NCBI GenBank assembly: GCA_027625915.1
Contig: JANTQA010000021.1
Location: forward strand, 2,666,001 to 2,730,000
Reading direction: 5' to 3'
Length of the DNA: 64,000 nucleotides
DNA from: Anaeramoeba flamelloides
Taxonomy: Eukaryota; Metamonada; Anaeramoebidae
How positions within the stretch are numbered: the stretch's first letter is position 1; every line of letters starts with the position of its first letter. The notes beneath the pieces were generated by a model. The model was given only the letters and a program-made list of their open reading frames with translations, was not told where the DNA came from and made no database searches. Of the stretch, positions 54,240 to 64,000 are shown in pieces. A program made the translations under genes and the position numbers.

Positions 54240-55010
54240 TTTGCAAAATAAAGTAAAAACAACAAAACAAAGAAACACCACCAAGGGTAGGAATGTCTTC
54301 CTTATATTGTAAACTATCAGTAAAAAACAAAAGAGTGTTGTATTTATTTTGAAAGTTGAACATTTAATCTACCTCCAGTATAGGTTTGAGCACTCCAAGA
54401 ACCACACAATCATATATATATACTTTCAAGACTTTTTGGAACGATCAGCATGAGAGTCTGCAAGATTTCAGTCTATGATATTCTTTCATATTTTTTCAAA
54501 TTTCAAAAACTTGCTACAAAGTTTTATAAGCCAAAAAAGTGTTAAAATTAATTAACAACAAAAGAAAACATTTTGAATTTAATTGAAATTTTTAAAAGTT
54601 ACTGATAAATTACATTTTATATTTGGAAATTTTTACTTGATTTTCCATTTTTGAAATTTTTCTGATCAAGATTTGAATAAAGCATTTTAGGAAGTCAAAT
54701 GTTAAGGAACTCTGTAAAATTAGTTGTTCCTCAAAAATTTTCTTTGCTAGGGAATGTTTTAGAAGTAATAGGTAAAAAGATTTATAAAAATTGAAATTGA
54801 ACTAAAAATTTTTGGAAATTTATTAGAATTTATCAGTATCTCAAAGAAAAATATTGGTTGACTTTCTAAAAAACCTGAAACTCTTTTATATGAAAACCAA
54901 CAAGCTCAAAGTTGTTTAAATTATATGTTTTTCAAAGTTCGAAATTGGATAAACCTCTCAATTGAAAGTTATTAAATCTGTAATGATTTTTAAATTACAT
55001 TCATAATTTG
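54240..55010. repeat. family H sequence, inverted copy
   Basis: In reverse complement it shares with 40766-41690: GAGTCTGCAAGATTTCAG (54450-54467), GATATTCTT...TTTTTTCAAATTTCAAA (54475-54510), and AAACCTGAAACTC then GTTGTTTAAATTA (54870-54930). Weaker and older than the tandem copies; at least one unit is present. Confidence 0.5.
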
Positions 55011-55830
55011 GAATAATTTCTTTAAAACAATAAAACTATTGTGAATTAATAATAGTTTCCACAATTTTTGTTCAATTCTTGTTGTGTTAATTACTGAATC
55101 GACCTCGATTTTTTTTGTAAATTCTTTAATAATGAACCAATTTTGATATAATTCTATAATTGATTTCGTTATCCCAAATACTACTCGAATTATAAGAAGA
55201 AAAATGCAAGATCTATCAGCTCTTCAAAATATTAAATAAAGGGGTTTTATTGTAAAAATAATCACATACGACAATCTAAAAAAATATCCAATAATATCCT
55301 ATTCTTAGAGATCTTAAATAATTCTTTTTTATATAGTAATTCAATTTCATCAAGTTAGAATTCATTTTGAGTCTTTTATAAGACTAAAATTCAATTTTTA
55401 AATTTATTTGTCAAATGAAAAACTTTTTTTAAAAATCAAAGTAATTTTTGACATATAAAAAAATCCAAAGAAACGAAATTTTCAAAGAGAGACAATACAA
55501 ATGATCTCCAAAACTCACACCCAACAACAGCTATAACAACACACCTCTTTAAATATTTCTTTAGTTTTGAAATAGTTTCAAGATAAGAGGATATATTACC
55601 TAATGAAGAAACACTAAAAATTGTAAAGTGCAGAAGAACATTTTGAGGTAAAAAAAAAACTTTCCATACTTTAATGATCAGAACTTTAAATCGAAGAAAC
55701 TCGCATAATCATTCTTTTCTTTATAAATATACCAAATTAATTCCCAATAGAGGAAAAATAAACGGCAAATTTTTAATCGAGGTCGATTCATCATTTTTTT
55801 CTTTTTCAATCTTCAACTATTACTTATAAA

Positions 55831-56349
55831 ATGCCAAACAAAAGGATCACACACAGACGCAAACACGCATATAACACAAACAGAAACAGAGTACGTGTTG
55901 TCAAAACCCCAGGTGGTAGACTTACTGGTCATTATATCCTTAAACGTGGAAAAGTTCCAGTCTGTGATGAAACAGGTGAAAAACTTCGAGGTGTATGCAT
56001 TAATTTTTTTTCCAGTCTTTCTTTTATCTGTTGAAAAAAAAATCTTCATTGTTGTTTATTAAAATTTTTTTTTTATTCTTTTTTTTTGCTTTTTTATTTT
56101 TTTTTTTTCTTTTGTTTTCTTTTCTTATTTTTTTGGGTCTGTGTTGTAAATCATTACTTGTACAAATAAAAGATCAAATCTTATAGACCAATTGAACGTT
56201 CAAGAGCAAAAAGAAGAACAAAAACTGTTTCAAGAGCCTATGGTGGATGTAAATCAGCAAACTGTGTCAAGGATCGAATTATTAGAGCATTTCTTCGAGA
56301 AGAACAAAGAATTGTTAAAAGGGTATTGAAAGCACAACAAAAAAAATAA
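55831..56349 (+). CDS. RPL34: ribosomal protein eL34 (two exons)
   Basis: Exons 55831-55992 and 56173-56349, 112 aa. Donor GGT|GTATGC and acceptor AAAG|ATC give KLRG|IKSYRP, in phase 0 and in line with the family. The N-terminus, [26 protein letters not shown] in type, and the C-terminus, [27 protein letters not shown] and [10 protein letters not shown], are diagnostic for eL34 of the large cytosolic subunit. Cys45, Cys80 and Cys85 are left from the usual paired zinc-binding cysteines. Start context is ATAAAATG after a pyrimidine-rich leader (CTTTTTCAATCTTC). The intron is 180 bp, very T-rich toward its middle. Confidence 0.95.
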
Positions 56350-57206
56350 AGAAACAAAAACAATTTTCACCTTTAATGTGTTTGGTTGTTTTCTTTAGAA
56401 AAAAACCTTCCTAAACTTTTACGGTTTGGCTTGGTATTAAAATGAAAACTAATTCTTTCTTATAGATAGATAAAAAAACAATGAAGCTTTTCTCTTTAGA
56501 TCACAAATTTAATAAGAGAGAGAATAAAAACAAAAAATCTTTTCACAAAGCATAAACGTTTTTCAAATAAAAAAACAAAAGAATCAACTTTTTAGCTTTT
56601 TGTTTGAATTAAAGGTTTATTTACAAGTTTTCACCAATCGTTTTGTTTCTTCTTCTTGGTTAATTAATTTCTGTTGGCTTCTTTCTTGACTTATGTTGAT
56701 TTCTACAATTGCTGTTTCAATTCAATACTTTTGAAATAACCTGATTATTAAGTTTGAATAATAGGAAGAATCTTTTATAACTTTTTGAGCTTGATGGTGA
56801 GAATTGCTGTTTTGCTGCGGCATTCAAAAAAAGTTTTAGTTCGAAAGCTGTTTTCAAAAAGATAACTTTTTTAAAACTTTTAACAAGTTTTCTATTTGAA
56901 AAAAAGTAAAAACTTTTTCAGAATCCAAACTTTTTGAAACTTTTCTATTTTTAATAAAGTGAAATATCAACCTTTAAAAATGTTTTAGAGGTTGGAGTGT
57001 GAAGGAAAAGCATTTTTGTTTGGAAAATAGTTTTTACTTGATTAAAACACAAAACTTGGAAAAAGTTTAAAATCTGACAATCTCTCATAAAAAAAAAAGT
57101 ACCCACTTTTTGAAAATGACTGTATTTTCTTGATAATAAATTCGATAACCCAATTTCCAAAACATTTTTGATCAAAGAATATTTCAAAAATCAACATTTT
57201 TCGAAT

Positions 57207-57430
57207 GTAAACTCCATTTCACTCAAAGGATAGAGCCAAAAATGAAAAATTCCCTTTTTTTAAGAGTCAAACAAACTACAATTGTTTAGAAATAAGATCA
57301 ATAATAAAATTTGGTTTAGAGTTGGGACGCATAATAGAAATACCTGAACAAAATCATACATTTGAAAAAAAAAAAACAAATTTTAAAGTAAATTTTGGGA
57401 ACCTCTCATTGGAATGTCACATGCAAAATT
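57207..57430 (+). repeat. family C dispersed repeat, copy 4 (truncated)
   Basis: AAACTCCATTTCACTCAAAG, CAAAAATGAAAAATTCCC, AATTGTTTAGAAATAAG and GGTTTAGAGTTG match copy 3. The match stops at CAAAATTTCTCAATTT, where inverted D sequence begins, so D appears to have entered C. Confidence 0.55.
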
Positions 57431-57439
57431 TCTCAATTT

Positions 57440-57890
57440 TTTTTTTTTTTTATTATTGAAGAAGTATAAATTACACTCTCGTTGTCATTAGACTTTTTTT
57501 CTCTTTCAGAAATTTAAGCGTAAAATCATAGATTTCACAATTATTAATTAGTGAATATAATTTCAAGCTATCACATTTTTAAATTATTTCATTGAGGTTT
57601 AATTTTTTAATTTGTGTGCAAAATAAATCGATTTTTTTCATAAGGAAGGGTATACCTATAAAAAATGATTAATATTTTCATTTATTTCTTTCTGTTCATA
57701 TTTTAAACATAAAGGACAAAATTGATTTGAATTTTTTTTTTTTTTTGATTATAATGTAATATCTATTTAGGAAATTAGTAAACGATCTGAATTTTAGAAT
57801 TGTTGAACTTGATGGATAACTTAAATATCTTTGGGTTTTAAATTAGGAGTTTTGATAGTTTTTTTATTGTGAAATATTGTTGGATAGTGT
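57440..57890 (-). repeat. family D right part, inverted copy
   Basis: In reverse complement it carries the D right end: AGAGTGTAATTTATACTTCT, TTTACGCTTAAATTTCTGAA, AATCATTTTTTATAGG-type sequence and GATCGTTTACTAATTTCC. It is followed by a B element at 57893, as expected from the D-B order seen in the other two copies. Confidence 0.55.
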
Positions 57891-57892
57891 TG

Positions 57893-58215
57893 TGGAGTAT
57901 CGTCTAGTGCCCATGTTTTTCCGGAATTCAAGGGAATAGAGAAAAATCTTTAGTTTTTCGTTAGGTTTTTTTGAGTTTTCTATTTATTTGTGAAGTGTTC
58001 TAGGTTTTTTTGAAGTTTTCTATTTTATTTGTAAAGTGTTCTAGGTTTTTTTCACTTTAGAAATCAACCGAAATTTTAATAAATTTTCGATTTATTTTAT
58101 AAAGTAGAAAAAACCTAATGAAAATCAATAGATTTTCGAAATAAATAGAAAAGTCAAAAAAAACCAATAACACTTACCTTAGGTTTTTCAAATAAACAAA
58201 AAACTCAAGAAAACT
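57893..58215. mobile_element. family B foldback element, copy 5
   Basis: GTGGAGTATCGTCTAGTGCC at the edge, then TTTTTCCGGAATTCAAGG, GTTAGGTTTTTTTGAGTTTT, the inner palindrome (TTTAGAAATCAACCGAAATT ... TAAAGTAGAAAAAACC) and inverse arm AAACTCAAGAAAAC near 58200. Confidence 0.55.
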
Positions 58216-59943
58216 TGACCGAAAAACCCAGAAAAAAATATTTTTTTTTTAAAGGAAAACAATAAAGAATTCTCCAATAATCCAAAGAATCGATTATCCC
58301 TTCGAAATACACAATCTTTCCAAGATAACTGATCTTTTTAATTAAACAAATTTCTTATTTTCGTTTATTATTTTTAATACGGTTAAGAAAATTGACATTC
58401 TAAAATTAATACACCCGTAAAAATCAGAAATGTTGGAAAAAATAGAGTTTATACAATTTTAAAGATAAATCAATAACCTATCATTATATATTTTGTTTCG
58501 ATAAAGATATAAAAAATTTCAATTTCTCACAATAACTTTAAAAGGAGTGAGAAATTCCCTTAAAACTGAAAATATGCCCAAGAAAAAAGAATATCAAAAT
58601 GTACTATATTAGAAAATCTTATTGAATGATACTCCATATATTCATTTCTATTCATAATATCATTTTTCTTATTCTAAATGAAATAAATTAATTAAAATAT
58701 GAAACTTTTTTCATCAAAAAATTATCCTTTTTTGGAAAAATTATGTTTGCTTAATTTAAAACGTCTTTGAGAAAAAAAATAAAAGTATTAACAATACTAT
58801 TGTAAAAAAAATTATTCAAAAATAGATTTAAATCAATGTAAATTGTAAAATATCTTTTCAAAATAATTTTTGATCAAATATATCTTATTACACAATATCA
58901 TTTATTAACAACGATGTTATAAAAAAGTTGATATTTGTAAAACTTTAAAATTTTTTTTTGAATATTTTTTTCCTTCACTCACCTGAAAAAATAAAATTGA
59001 AAAAAAATAAAGTTTGACAAAACTACACTGTACCTTAACCTTTTATCTCGAATAATAAAGTTTATTCACAATCTAATCAAAATTTCGGAACTTTAAATTC
59101 ATGAGACTATTATATTTATTGTTGTTAGTATAAACACCTTTTTTTATGTGAAAGTTAAGTAATAAAAAATAGTCAATGCTCATTTCAAAAATATCATCAA
59201 CTTTTTTTAATTTTAAAAATTTTTTTGTGTTAAAATTTAAAATATAAAGCTTTTATAAGTTTAGAATAATATAAAAGTAAATCACAAATTAGATTTATTT
59301 ATTAATTATTTTTGAACACTAAAGTATTTATTTTTACAAATTAATTATTTCTAGAAAGATAAATTTTTTGAAATGGAGTTTATATTGATAGAGCGAATAT
59401 AAATTTTAATATACCAATATTGAACTGAATTTATGCACAGAAAATTCCAAATTAATGCCAAAAAAATTTGTATTTGTAAAAACATAAACTAAGTGAAAAA
59501 AAAGTTTCCAAAAACATTTACCTTAATTTCTACTTTTATTGTTCCATTAAATGTTGTTCAAGACTTGGATTTTAAAAAAGGTACTGACCATGTTGTTTTA
59601 ATAAAAATTGGTGATTTTCAACCAGATTTGAAAATATTCATTTTTTGATTATTTTTTTTTTAAATTTTCTTTCAAAAAACTATTTGAATTTTTTTTTTCT
59701 TTGTGTAATTTTAATTTCAAAATGAGTATTTTTTATCAAATTTCTTTAGAATTTAAATACACTTCGAAAAGTAAAAGTAAAAATCATACAATATCTAAAC
59801 AGATACTCCATGTTGGAAACGTAGTCCTTATTAATTAAACCCCTGAAAAAATGACAATTTCGAATATTTCTCAGCTTGTTTATGGAATAAAAATTTGAAA
59901 TTTTTCTTGTATCTGGTTTGAAAATCACAATCCTCTTGGTTCA

Positions 59944-60150
59944 GATACTATTTGTTGCAAAATAAATGGAAAAAAATTCCTTAAATATTGAATAAAAAAT
60001 ATTTTTAAATTATATAACATTTCAAATTTTTAATTCTTAAAATCAGTATAAATAATTAATTCCCCTTTGGGAATTGGGTGGACTTTGATGATTAATTTTA
60101 ATTCTTGGGGTGTTTAGTTGTTGGAAAGATGAATAATTATATTGATTATT
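59944..60150. repeat. family F inverted-repeat element, copy 3
   Basis: Begins TACTATTTGTTGCAAAATAA, interior GAATTGGGTGGACTTTGATG, then TTGGAAAGATGAATAATTAT at the right. The right end is more worn than in the other copies. Confidence 0.5.
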
Positions 60151-60948
60151 TTTTATTTTACAATTAACACTACTCATTAGCTCATTTTAAAATATAATGT
60201 ATTATAAAATATGGATCTACTGTTGTTAAAATAAAACATGCAGAAAAGTTTCATCCATATTTCCAAAAAAAGTCCTTTTTTTAGTTATAGAAGACCTATA
60301 CATCAACCGAACAAGAAAACAACAATAAACACTAATTAAATAAGGTATTGGTTTCTTAAATTTCTATTATTTAAAAAGAAATTCTAAAAATAAAGGATCA
60401 AATTGCAAAATTTATCTCAAAAAAAGAGCAAATTTTTTGATTATATTTTTTAATCATAAAAAAAAAAAAAAATCAAAAAAATTGAGAAAATTATGAAAAA
60501 AATTGAACAGATTTCATTCCTAATTTAAATTTTACTGTAAATATTAAGGTGTTTACTTTCAAAATTGATTTGAACTTAGGTATACTCTTTGATAGTAAAC
60601 TGGAATGTTGACTTGGAACAAGAAGAACAAAAACTTGGATTATATATTTTGAAATATGGATTATAGTGGTTGTGCATTATTTTGATCACGGTAAATATAT
60701 TTTGAAAATAAAGCAGAAAGTAAGAGAAGTAAGAGTTAAAAAAAAATCATTTTAATTTTTGCCTTTTTTTTATATACTATTTGAAAAAATTTTTGGATAT
60801 TATAATGTTTGTATTCAAATCCCATAAAATATTTTTTTTGTAATATTTTGGCTTTCCTTACATTCAATAACATTTAAATCTTTTTTTTATTAGTTGGTGT
60901 ATTCTATTTCAACTCTACAAAGAATAAAAAAATTGTTAAAAATTTGTA

Positions 60949-61151
60949 TACAATGAGTTCCACTTTTAAGACTCAAACTTGAACGAAATTTAAGTCACAA
61001 AAAAAAATCTCAAATTAAAGCACATTTTTTGGAATTTTTTTTTTTCCACGAATTTCTTTTCTAAGAATTTGGATTTTGTGCCTTAATTTGAAATTTTTAT
61101 TGTGCCTTAAATATCGTTCAATTGTGTTTCTTAAAAATGGAACTGGCTTTA
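60949..61151. mobile_element. family A palindromic MITE, copy 4 (worn)
   Basis: TACAATGAGTTCCACTTTTA at the left and an inverse ending AAAAATGGAACTGGCTTTA at the right, with AAATTTAAGTCACAAAAA and TTTTTATTGTGCCTTAAAT arms between. It ends about 170 bp before the start of the next gene, so it may sit in its promoter. A 99-codon minus-strand frame across it is not a gene. Confidence 0.65.
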
Positions 61152-61324
61152 TTGATAATAAAGAAAAGAAAAGTACTCTCTTTTTACGAAATTCTTTCAA
61201 TTGATACCAAATAATTACATTGTTATGGTGGGATTCAAAACAAAATCTACTAAATTTTGAAGATCTTTTACTGTTTACAGTGAATATTTCAGATTTTATT
61301 AAAACCCAAATCATTTTTTTTAAA

Positions 61325-62269
61325 ATGACTTTTGGGATTGGTTCTTTTAATACCCATTATTTTGAAGATGCCTCGAATAATTTTCGTTATAAAGAACAAT
61401 TACAACTATTAAAAAGTGTTAATCTTGATGTAGTTGCATTACTTGAGGTGTACCATCCTGTACATATCAATAGAAGCCATCGAAACAAAAACAAAGATCA
61501 AAAAAAAATATCGGTGCTGGATCACTTTTCAAAAAATTTAGGAATGAAATATATTTTTCATGAATATCATCGTCGCTACGGAATTGCAATTTTTTCTTCT
61601 TATAAAATCCTTCATTCAAAAACTTTTATAATTAAAGATACCATGTTTGGAAAGCGTGGGATTGTAATGATTACAGTTTCATTAAAGGAGAAATATAAAA
61701 TTAATAGTCTTGATGAAAATGAAGAAAACGAAAAAGAAGAAGAAAAAGAAGAAGAAAAAGAAAAAAAAAAAGAAAAAGAAGAAAAAGAAGAAGAAGAATT
61801 GGAAACAATTGATATTTTTGCAGTTCATATCGATCACCGTCTTGAAACTACAAGATTGAAACAAATGAAAGTGGTTTGGAAATTTATTAACGAAAATAAA
61901 AGATCGGAAAGATACGTTTTGGTTGGTGATTTTAATTGCTTATCGTCTCCATCACATTATCCAAAAAACGAATGGAGATCTCTTGTTGAAGTCAGAAAAA
62001 AAAATTCTTGGGAATCTCCTCGGGTGGATGTTTATAATTCGATAATCGAGAAAGGTTTAATTGACACCTGGGGATTAAGAAAAAAAAAAATTCTTCATCA
62101 TCAAGGAACTTGCTTTTACAAAACTCGAATAGATTATATTTTTTCTTCTCCTGAATTTTTAATTGATAGTGGGCCTTATTTAGTTACGTATAAAAAAGTT
62201 GATACAGAATCATCAGATCACAATTTAGTGTATGTCGAAGGTAAAATTCCTAAAAATGATAAAAAATAA
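61325..62269 (+). CDS. endonuclease/exonuclease/phosphatase-family enzyme
   Basis: Single exon, 314 aa from ATG 61325 (TTAAAATG); this start sits right before the first core strand (FGIGSFNTHYF). The EEP catalytic set is complete by eye: Asn9 (SFN), Glu41 in LLEVYH, His168 in HIDHR, Asp202 and Asn204 in GDFN, Asp270 in RIDYIF, Asp298-His299 in SSDH. Enzymes of this fold cut phosphodiester bonds with a divalent metal: DNA repair nucleases, deadenylases, sphingomyelinases and inositol 5-phosphatases. The substrate cannot be told here; the small size without signal peptide or membrane segment argues for an intracellular enzyme. A K/E-only insert (about residues 132-159, coded by GAA/AAA repeats) sits between two core strands and is absent from usual members. 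Confidence 0.88.
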   Translation: MTFGIGSFNTHYFEDASNNFRYKEQLQLLKSVNLDVVALLEVYHPVHINRSHRNKNKDQKKISVLDHFSKNLGMKYIFHEYHRRYGIAIFSSYKILHSKTFIIKDTMFGKRGIVMITVSLKEKYKINSLDENEENEKEEEKEEEKEKKKEKEEKEEEELETIDIFAVHIDHRLETTRLKQMKVVWKFINENKRSERYVLVGDFNCLSSPSHYPKNEWRSLVEVRKKNSWESPRVDVYNSIIEKGLIDTWGLRKKKILHHQGTCFYKTRIDYIFSSPEFLIDSGPYLVTYKKVDTESSDHNLVYVEGKIPKNDKK

Positions 62270-62747
62270 TATTTCCATTGTCTGCTCCTTTATTACTTGT
62301 CTTTTTTTCTTTAAGGGTTTATTATTTCACAAAAGCTATGGAACAATAAAACTTGTTTAAAATTAGGAAATGCGAATTTAAATAAAAGACTTTTACATTT
62401 TGCTTTTTAATTTTATGCTCCAAAACTTCGAACTTCAATTGTTTAATTTGATTTCATGTTCGCAAAATCAAAAAATTTAGCCAGTGGAAAAATGTTGGGA
62501 ATTCAATAACAAATATTTTTTATTGATGATATCGATCATTTTTTATGTGACTTGCCCATCCAATGAAAAAAATCGAAAAATTTATCTTAAAGAATTAATT
62601 CAAAAAATAACAAAAATAATAATCATAATATCTTTGAGATTATTCAAAATAAAGAATCATTATTGATCTTGTCATTGGTTAATGATAAAGATAATTCTGA
62701 TTCTTTATTGAAATTTCTTAACAAAAATTTAAAAATTATGGAAGTGT

Positions 62748-63190
62748 TGTAGAGTGCCGTCAAATACACTAGATCTTCTTGAGTTTATGTTTATTCTTAC
62801 AATCAATATATTTTCAGAAAATTTAAAAAAAAATCATTAGCTTTTCCAGAATTCAAAAAATTATAGTTAAATATTTGATTTTATTCAATTCTTCACAATG
62901 TTGAAAAACCACCTTTAGCTTTTGTTGAGTTTTTTTATTTATTAGGAAAATCAACCAATCTTGGTTAGGTTTTTTTTACTTTTCGAAATAAACCGAAAAT
63001 TTAGTAAAATTTTCTGTTTATTTCAAAAAGTAAAAAAAACTTTGAACACTTCACAAATAAAACAGAAAACCCAAATAAAAAACAGGCACTTGGTATCATT
63101 CTTTAAAAGAATTGAATAAAATCAATGATTTTACTCCATTCTTTTGAATTCTGGAAAACCTACGCACTCTACGTACACTTGGCGACACCA
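62748..63190. mobile_element. family B foldback element, copy 6
   Basis: Left TTGTAGAGTGCCGTCAAATA, right CCTACGCACTCTACGTACAC, its inverse type. Inside are two GAATTC-centred hairpins (CTTTTCCAGAATTCAAAA; TTTTGAATTCTGGAAAAC) and the central palindrome built on TTTACTTTTCGAAATAAACC. About 440 bp, the longest copy with both termini, and a good reference for the family. Confidence 0.65.
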
Positions 63191-63364
63191 CTAGAAAATA
63201 TTTCCCTAATTTGCATTTTTTTTTTTTGTTTAGAAATTTCAATAAAGAATCATAATTGTCCTTTTTCGTTAAACATAGCAAGATTTATAATGAATATTTA
63301 TTTTGAATAATGCCAAAGGGATATAATTCTTTAATTTTTACTTTTTATTATATTTTGGTTTAAT

Positions 63365-63560
63365 ATTTAATCCAAATATAATCCATGTTTTTTCCAGCGA
63401 ACACCCCCAAAGAAAATGATCAATATCTTCAATAATTTCCAAATTGGATTAATTTTTACTTAAATTCCAAAAATTTTTTTTAATTTTTTTTATCATAAAA
63501 TTAGGAATATCTTTTTAAATAATTTGTGAAAGTTCCAAATTTTAAAATAAAAGTTGATTC
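63365..63560 (-). pseudogene. LINE C-terminal remnant
   Basis: On the minus strand 63395-63435 reads IIEDIDHFLWGCSLEKTW, the same region as IEDFDHFL at 49880-49935, resembling the Cys/His end of LINE ORF2 proteins. Surrounding blocks (TTTTTAAATAATTTGT, AAAGTTGA) are shared with 50000-50050. Only a scrap is present. Confidence 0.5.
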
Positions 63561-63617
63561 CTTGGATATTAATTTTAATTTGTTGGTTAACTTGTTTTTT
63601 TAATGTTTATGCTATCA

Positions 63618-63695
63618 TTAGAAATTTATTGGGTTTTCTAAATAAAAAAAAAAGAAAATCCCAAGAAAATCTGACACTCTACCACACTTTACTAC
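63618..63695. repeat. family B end piece
   Basis: AATCCCAAGAAAATCTGACA followed by CTCTACCACAC matches the right end of B. It lies on the upstream side of the LINE scrap, just as a full B lies upstream of the related scrap at 49.7-50.0 kb. Confidence 0.4.
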
Positions 63696-64000
63696 ACAAC
63701 TGTTTGTTGATATTATTATTATTCCTATATATATTAAATATTCTTGACATTTCCATCCGTAACTATTTATTATTATTTTTTCTCGAAATTAATTAAATTT
63801 TCCAGCCTATAATTGAAATTTTTCTATTTCTGAATTTATAATATTGCTTTTTATATTGGAAAATATAATTTTTTTGAAATATTTTGACACCATAATAATT
63901 GAAAATATTTAAAATCAAATCCTTTTATCTAAGAAAAAAAATTTTAAAATGATAACACTCCCACTTATTAGGATGATTAATTAAATTACACCTAGTCAAA

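Larger units (their letters stand above)
52873..55830. other. intergenic region between divergent MBF1 and eL34 genes
   Basis: Contains one A element (53875-54074) and inverted H repeat sequence (54240-55010). A 61-codon minus-strand frame at 52838-53023 overlaps the MBF1 start and is probably promoter or leader sequence. The rest shows no gene. Confidence 0.6.
56350..61324. other. repeat-rich intergenic region
   Basis: Contains a C element (57207-57430) cut into by inverted D (57440-57890), a B element (57893-58215), an F element (59944-60150) and an A element (60949-61151). The stretches 56360-57200 and 58220-59940 show no gene or RNA that I can recognise. Confidence 0.6.
62270..64000. other. 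intergenic region to window end
   Basis: Holds a B element (62748-63190), a LINE C-terminal scrap on the minus strand (63365-63560), a B end piece (63618-63695), and at the extreme end a sequence also found in the RhoGAP intron (4525-4565). No host gene recognised. Confidence 0.6.

Noticed and set aside
61015-61314. 99-codon minus-strand frame
   Set aside because: Runs through a MITE and the 5' side of the EEP gene; no protein character.
1-64000. tRNA, rRNA, spliceosomal RNA, reassigned stop codons, LTR or capsid-bearing elements
   Set aside because: Looked for T-loop-like GGTTCGA boxes, long conserved RNA blocks, paired long terminal repeats and capsid or integrase motifs and saw none; in-frame stops do not interrupt the called genes, so the standard code suffices.

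Overview
The window is a very A+T-rich piece of nuclear DNA from a unicellular eukaryote. Nine protein genes can be supported. Several are split by GT-AG introns, all read with the standard code (eight stops are TAA, one is TAG), and many carry K/E-, N- or S/D/E-rich linkers coded by simple repeats. The gene set (RhoGAP with SH3 domains, RhoGEF, calponin-homology protein, exportin-7, divergent beta-tubulin) together with extreme A+T would suit an amoeboid protist such as Anaeramoeba. That assignment is inference; a dictyostelid or another A+T-rich protist cannot be excluded. No rRNA, tRNA, CRISPR array, retrovirus/LTR element or Polinton was recognised.

Layout: 1-1943 intergenic with a small foldback; 1944-9039 (+) SH3-PH-RhoGAP-SH3 protein, five exons, one intron of 4,970 bp; 9040-13734 intergenic, with exon-like scraps near 10.1-10.7 kb and dispersed repeats; 13735-15528 (-) DH-PH RhoGEF; 15905-16490 a long palindrome just upstream of it; 18904-24616 (+) divergent beta-tubulin, three exons, introns of 834 and 3,340 bp, 77-residue acidic tail; 24617-31167 a repeat field with a broken LINE and several foldback elements; 31168-32397 (-) TPR/coiled-coil protein; 36937-40578 (-) exportin-7; 40766-41690 a tandem 450-bp repeat; 43699-47919 (+) CH-domain protein with six internal repeats; 49.3-51.3 kb broken LINE and foldbacks; 52378-52872 (-) MBF1; 55831-56349 (+) ribosomal protein eL34, two exons; 56350-61324 repeats; 61325-62269 (+) endonuclease/exonuclease/phosphatase-family enzyme; 62270-64000 foldback and LINE remnants.

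The genes are housekeeping (eL34, MBF1, XPO7) and cytoskeleton/Rho-signalling (RhoGAP, RhoGEF, CH protein, tubulin). They are not an operon or an obvious single pathway. One tempting link is that the RhoGEF carries a PPLPPRP motif while the neighbouring RhoGAP carries two SH3 domains.

The most distinctive feature is non-coding: at least nine families of short inverted-repeat or dispersed elements (named A-K here), repeated several times, nested in one another and filling the two largest introns. I found no clear new defence or signalling system. The best leads are the acidic-tailed tubulin, the palindrome families and the element-filled introns. All repeat boundaries were read by eye and are approximate.
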